A DNA stretch of 64,000 nt from Flammeovirgaceae bacterium UBA6059 (GTDB lineage: Bacteria > Bacteroidota > Bacteroidia > Cytophagales > Cyclobacteriaceae): positions 62,001 through 126,000 of the forward strand of contig DIYH01000014.1 in the NCBI GenBank assembly GCA_002435755.1. Direction: 5' to 3'. A program made the translations under genes and the position numbers. The notes under the pieces are model-generated. The model saw only the letters and a list, made by a program, of their open reading frames with translations, had not been told where the DNA came from and ran no database searches. Below, in pieces: positions 61,687-64,000 of the stretch (positions are counted from its first letter, which is position 1; each line of letters starts with the position of its first letter).

Positions 61687-64000
61687 ATGAATCTCACAAA
61701 GATCTCCATAGAGCGACCTACCCTACTGGCAGTATTGTTCTCCATACTATTGGTCTTTGGAGCTATCAGCTACGCTTTTCTGAGTTATGAACTCGTTCCT
61801 AAGTTCACGCCTCCAGTAATTACGGTAGTCACAATCTACCCTGGCGCAACACCTCAAGAAGTGGAAGAAGATGTATCCATCATTATAGAAGATGCTTTTT
61901 CATCACTGGCCAATGTCGAAACGATCCAATCTACTTCCAGAGAAAGTTTTTCACTGGTCAGGCTAGAGCTTCAGGCTGGTACTGATCCGGATGTTACGTT
62001 ACAGGAGGCCAACCGAAAACTACTTGCTATCCTAGGTGAACTGCCTACAGAAGTTGGTAATCCTACACTGACACGGTTTGACTTTGACGATCTACCTATC
62101 ATGCGCCTTGGCTTGAAGAGTTCTCTGGATGAAGTGGCCTTCACGAGGTTCATTGATGATCAGATCATACCTGAAATCAACAAGATCAATGGTGTGGCTC
62201 AGGTAAAGCTATTGGGTGCCGTCACCGAAGAAGTAACCGTCAATGTTGATCCGTTACGTCTTGAAGCTCTTGGAGTCTCGCTACTTCAGGTTGTTGGAGC
62301 CATCAATAGTGCTAATGTGAGCATTCCTTCAGGCACGATAGAAAGTCTGAGCAACCGTCAAGGGGTTCGGTTTAGCAGTCGCTTTTACAGTCTACCGGAA
62401 ATTGAAAATATTATCATATTTGAAAATCCTCTTCTCGGTCGCTCAGTAAAGCTCAATGAGGTAGCAACAGTAGTACTCGGTCGTTCGGCACAACAGGTTA
62501 TTACCCGGATCGAAGGGACTCCTTCCCTTGGTCTTGAGATCAAAAAACAGGGTGATGCTAATGCCGTGGACATTGCTGAAGCAGTTGCTTCAAACATAGC
62601 TCTAATGCAAGATGCGCACTCTGACTTTGGCCTGGAAATAGATATCGCACAAGACACCAGCGAGTTCACATTGGCAGCCGCCAGTGCCGTACGTGATGAC
62701 CTCATCATTGCCATCATTCTTGTATCCCTGGTGATGCTGATATTCCTACATAGTGTTAGGTCATCCTTCATTGTTTTCGTCTCAATCCCTACCTCCATCA
62801 TAGCCACATTCTCTATCATGTATCTATTGGGTTACACCCTTAACTTACTGACGCTATTGGGGTTATCACTCGCTATCGGAATATTGGTTGACGATTCGAT
62901 TGTGGTGCTTGAGAATATATATCGACACCTCGAGATGGGTAAGCATCGTGTGAGGGCGGCTTATGACGGCCGCATGGAAATTGGCTATACGGCCATATCC
63001 ATTACACTAATTGATGTGGTAGTCTTCCTTCCTATTATCTTTTCCGAAGGCATGGTAGCAGATCTGCTAAGGCAGTTTTCTGTGGTCATTGTGACCTCAA
63101 CATTGTTGAGCTTACTGGTATCATTTACGATAGTACCCTACCTCGCTTCCAGGATTGGCAAACTTGAGCTGGCTGATCGCAAGGATTTTCTTACTCGTCT
63201 CTCCTCCAATATAGACAGGGCGTTAGAGGGGTGGATAGACAAATTAGAGGCACTGCTAAAGTGGTCATTTGCTCATCAGAAAACAGTACTTGCACTTGCC
63301 CTTCTACTGTTGATCTCCTCTTCCATACTCATTGCCTTTGGCTTTATAGGTATAGAGTTTACAAAGGCTGGAGATCGTGGTGAGTTGTTGTTTGAGCTGG
63401 AGCTACCGCAAAACTCACCTTTACAAAGCACCAGTGCTAAGGCATTGCAAGTGGAGCAATACTTGAGATCGCTACCGTACGTGACCTCAGTCTTCACTAC
63501 CATAGGTACGACGAGTAGTGGACGCATCACCTCCAATGCCAGCTACATGGCAGAGTTTAATGTCAAACTCACTCCCAAGGAAGAAAGAGAGATATCCACT
63601 GCACAACTATCAAGATTGATCAAGTTCAACCTTGAATCTCAAGTACCGGGGATTAAGCTTAAACCTGTCGAAATCAATATTATAGGACTTAGAGATGATG
63701 ATGCTGTTCAGGTCACCTTGCTGAGCAATGATGAGGAGTTACTTGCGCAAAAACATGACGAAACACTGGAAGTACTAAGAGCCACTCCTGGTACAATTGA
63801 AGAAACCTCTTCGTCCGGTGAACGCAGCTCTGAGATTGATATCAGCATTGATCGGAACAAAGCTGACGTACTTGGTATCAACCCTGCCATGGTAGGTATA
63901 ACTCTGCGCACGGCCATCAACGGGAATACTGATTCCAGGTTTGCCACAGGAAGCGAAGAAATACCTATTAACGTGACACTATCGTCGTGGAATAGCCGGT
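61687..64000 (+). CDS. RND efflux pump, inner-membrane subunit (3' end beyond window)
   Basis: 771 codons visible; the frame is still open at the right edge, so the last quarter is missing. The ATG at 61687 is two bases after the adaptor stop. N-terminus SIERPTLLAVLFSILLVFGA, porter motifs and YPGATPQEVEEDV are typical. TM4 has the complete proton-relay pair in ILVDDSIVVLEN (Asp-Asp), unlike the pump at 30528-33641, which has Asp-Asn. The two pumps are therefore separate lineages. Confidence 0.95.
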   Translation, partial: MNLTKISIERPTLLAVLFSILLVFGAISYAFLSYELVPKFTPPVITVVTIYPGATPQEVEEDVSIIIEDAFSSLANVETIQSTSRESFSLVRLELQAGTDPDVTLQEANRKLLAILGELPTEVGNPTLTRFDFDDLPIMRLGLKSSLDEVAFTRFIDDQIIPEINKINGVAQVKLLGAVTEEVTVNVDPLRLEALGVSLLQVVGAINSANVSIPSGTIESLSNRQGVRFSSRFYSLPEIENIIIFENPLLGRSVKLNEVATVVLGRSAQQVITRIEGTPSLGLEIKKQGDANAVDIAEAVASNIALMQDAHSDFGLEIDIAQDTSEFTLAAASAVRDDLIIAIILVSLVMLIFLHSVRSSFIVFVSIPTSIIATFSIMYLLGYTLNLLTLLGLSLAIGILVDDSIVVLENIYRHLEMGKHRVRAAYDGRMEIGYTAISITLIDVVVFLPIIFSEGMVADLLRQFSVVIVTSTLLSLLVSFTIVPYLASRIGKLELADRKDFLTRLSSNIDRALEGWIDKLEALLKWSFAHQKTVLALALLLLISSSILIAFGFIGIEFTKAGDRGELLFELELPQNSPLQSTSAKALQVEQYLRSLPYVTSVFTTIGTTSSGRITSNASYMAEFNVKLTPKEEREISTAQLSRLIKFNLESQVPGIKLKPVEINIIGLRDDDAVQVTLLSNDEELLAQKHDETLEVLRATPGTIEETSSSGERSSEIDISIDRNKADVLGINPAMVGITLRTAINGNTDSRFATGSEEIPINVTLSSWNSR

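Noticed and set aside
1..64000. tRNA or rRNA genes
   Set aside because: No T-arm consensus with matching acceptor stem and no rRNA-like blocks were found on either strand.

Overview
The window looks like a chromosomal segment of a Bacteroidota bacterium, most likely a free-living (marine-type) member of the Cytophagales. The evidence is three TonB-dependent receptors with N-terminal carboxypeptidase-regulatory-like domains, a protein with a type IX secretion C-terminal sorting domain, many lipoproteins and Q-ending signal peptides, an HU-related DNA-binding protein, FtsX-type permeases with a PadR partner, weak Shine-Dalgarno signals and one TAnnTTTG-type promoter element. The species cannot be fixed from the sequence alone. 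No tRNA, rRNA, CRISPR array, transposase or integrase was seen.

Layout. (1) 1-11.3 kb, all minus strand: a polysaccharide utilisation locus with a TonB receptor (no SusD partner), a secreted beta-helix/FIVAR protein, a small lipoprotein, a terminator, then GH28, GH2 and GH88 enzymes and a Tat-exported Gfo/Idh/MocA oxidoreductase that runs off the left edge. Together they suggest import and breakdown of a uronate-containing glycan. (2) 11.6-14.0 kb: a second, orphan TonB receptor. (3) 14.2-23.5 kb: a compact defence operon, hsdM - cyclase-like gene - PIN nuclease - hsdS - hsdR - HARE-HTH nuclease - small putative nuclease, with 4-base overlaps or gaps of 0-12 bases. (4) 23.7-25.8 kb: an HU-like gene, then about 900 bp of AT-rich non-coding DNA with a DnaA-box-like site and six repeats at exactly 22-bp spacing, then an intracellular DNA/RNA endonuclease gene. 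(5) 25.8-30.5 kb: a DUF559 nuclease gene flanked by arrays of small palindromes, an FtsX permease/PadR pair, and a decayed patch with remnants of a YceI-like gene and a second DUF559 gene. (6) 30.5-37.1 kb: an RND efflux operon whose TolC component carries an extra N-terminal ABC-substrate-binding-like domain. (7) 37.3-49.6 kb, mostly plus strand: housekeeping and metabolic genes (S9 peptidase, cyanophycinase-like, nitronate monooxygenase, esterase-like, CorA, DUF1456, MtaB, GNAT, TPR, aldo/keto reductase). (8) 49.8-58.4 kb: a CPBP protease, a PNPOx-like/MocR divergent pair, a papain-like small protein, a third TonB receptor, a lipoprotein and a sulfotransferase. (9) 58.4 kb to the right edge: a second RND operon whose first gene fuses a DUF1295 membrane protein to TolC, followed by an adaptor and a pump cut by the window end.

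The most interesting parts are the cyclase-like/PIN pair inside the type I restriction operon with a modified-base-reader-like nuclease at its end; the 22-bp iteron-like block with AT-rich DNA and a DnaA-box-like site; the DUF559 gene with arrays of palindromes that show compensatory changes; and two unrelated TolC fusions. All functional statements rest on motif recognition by eye; no database search was possible.
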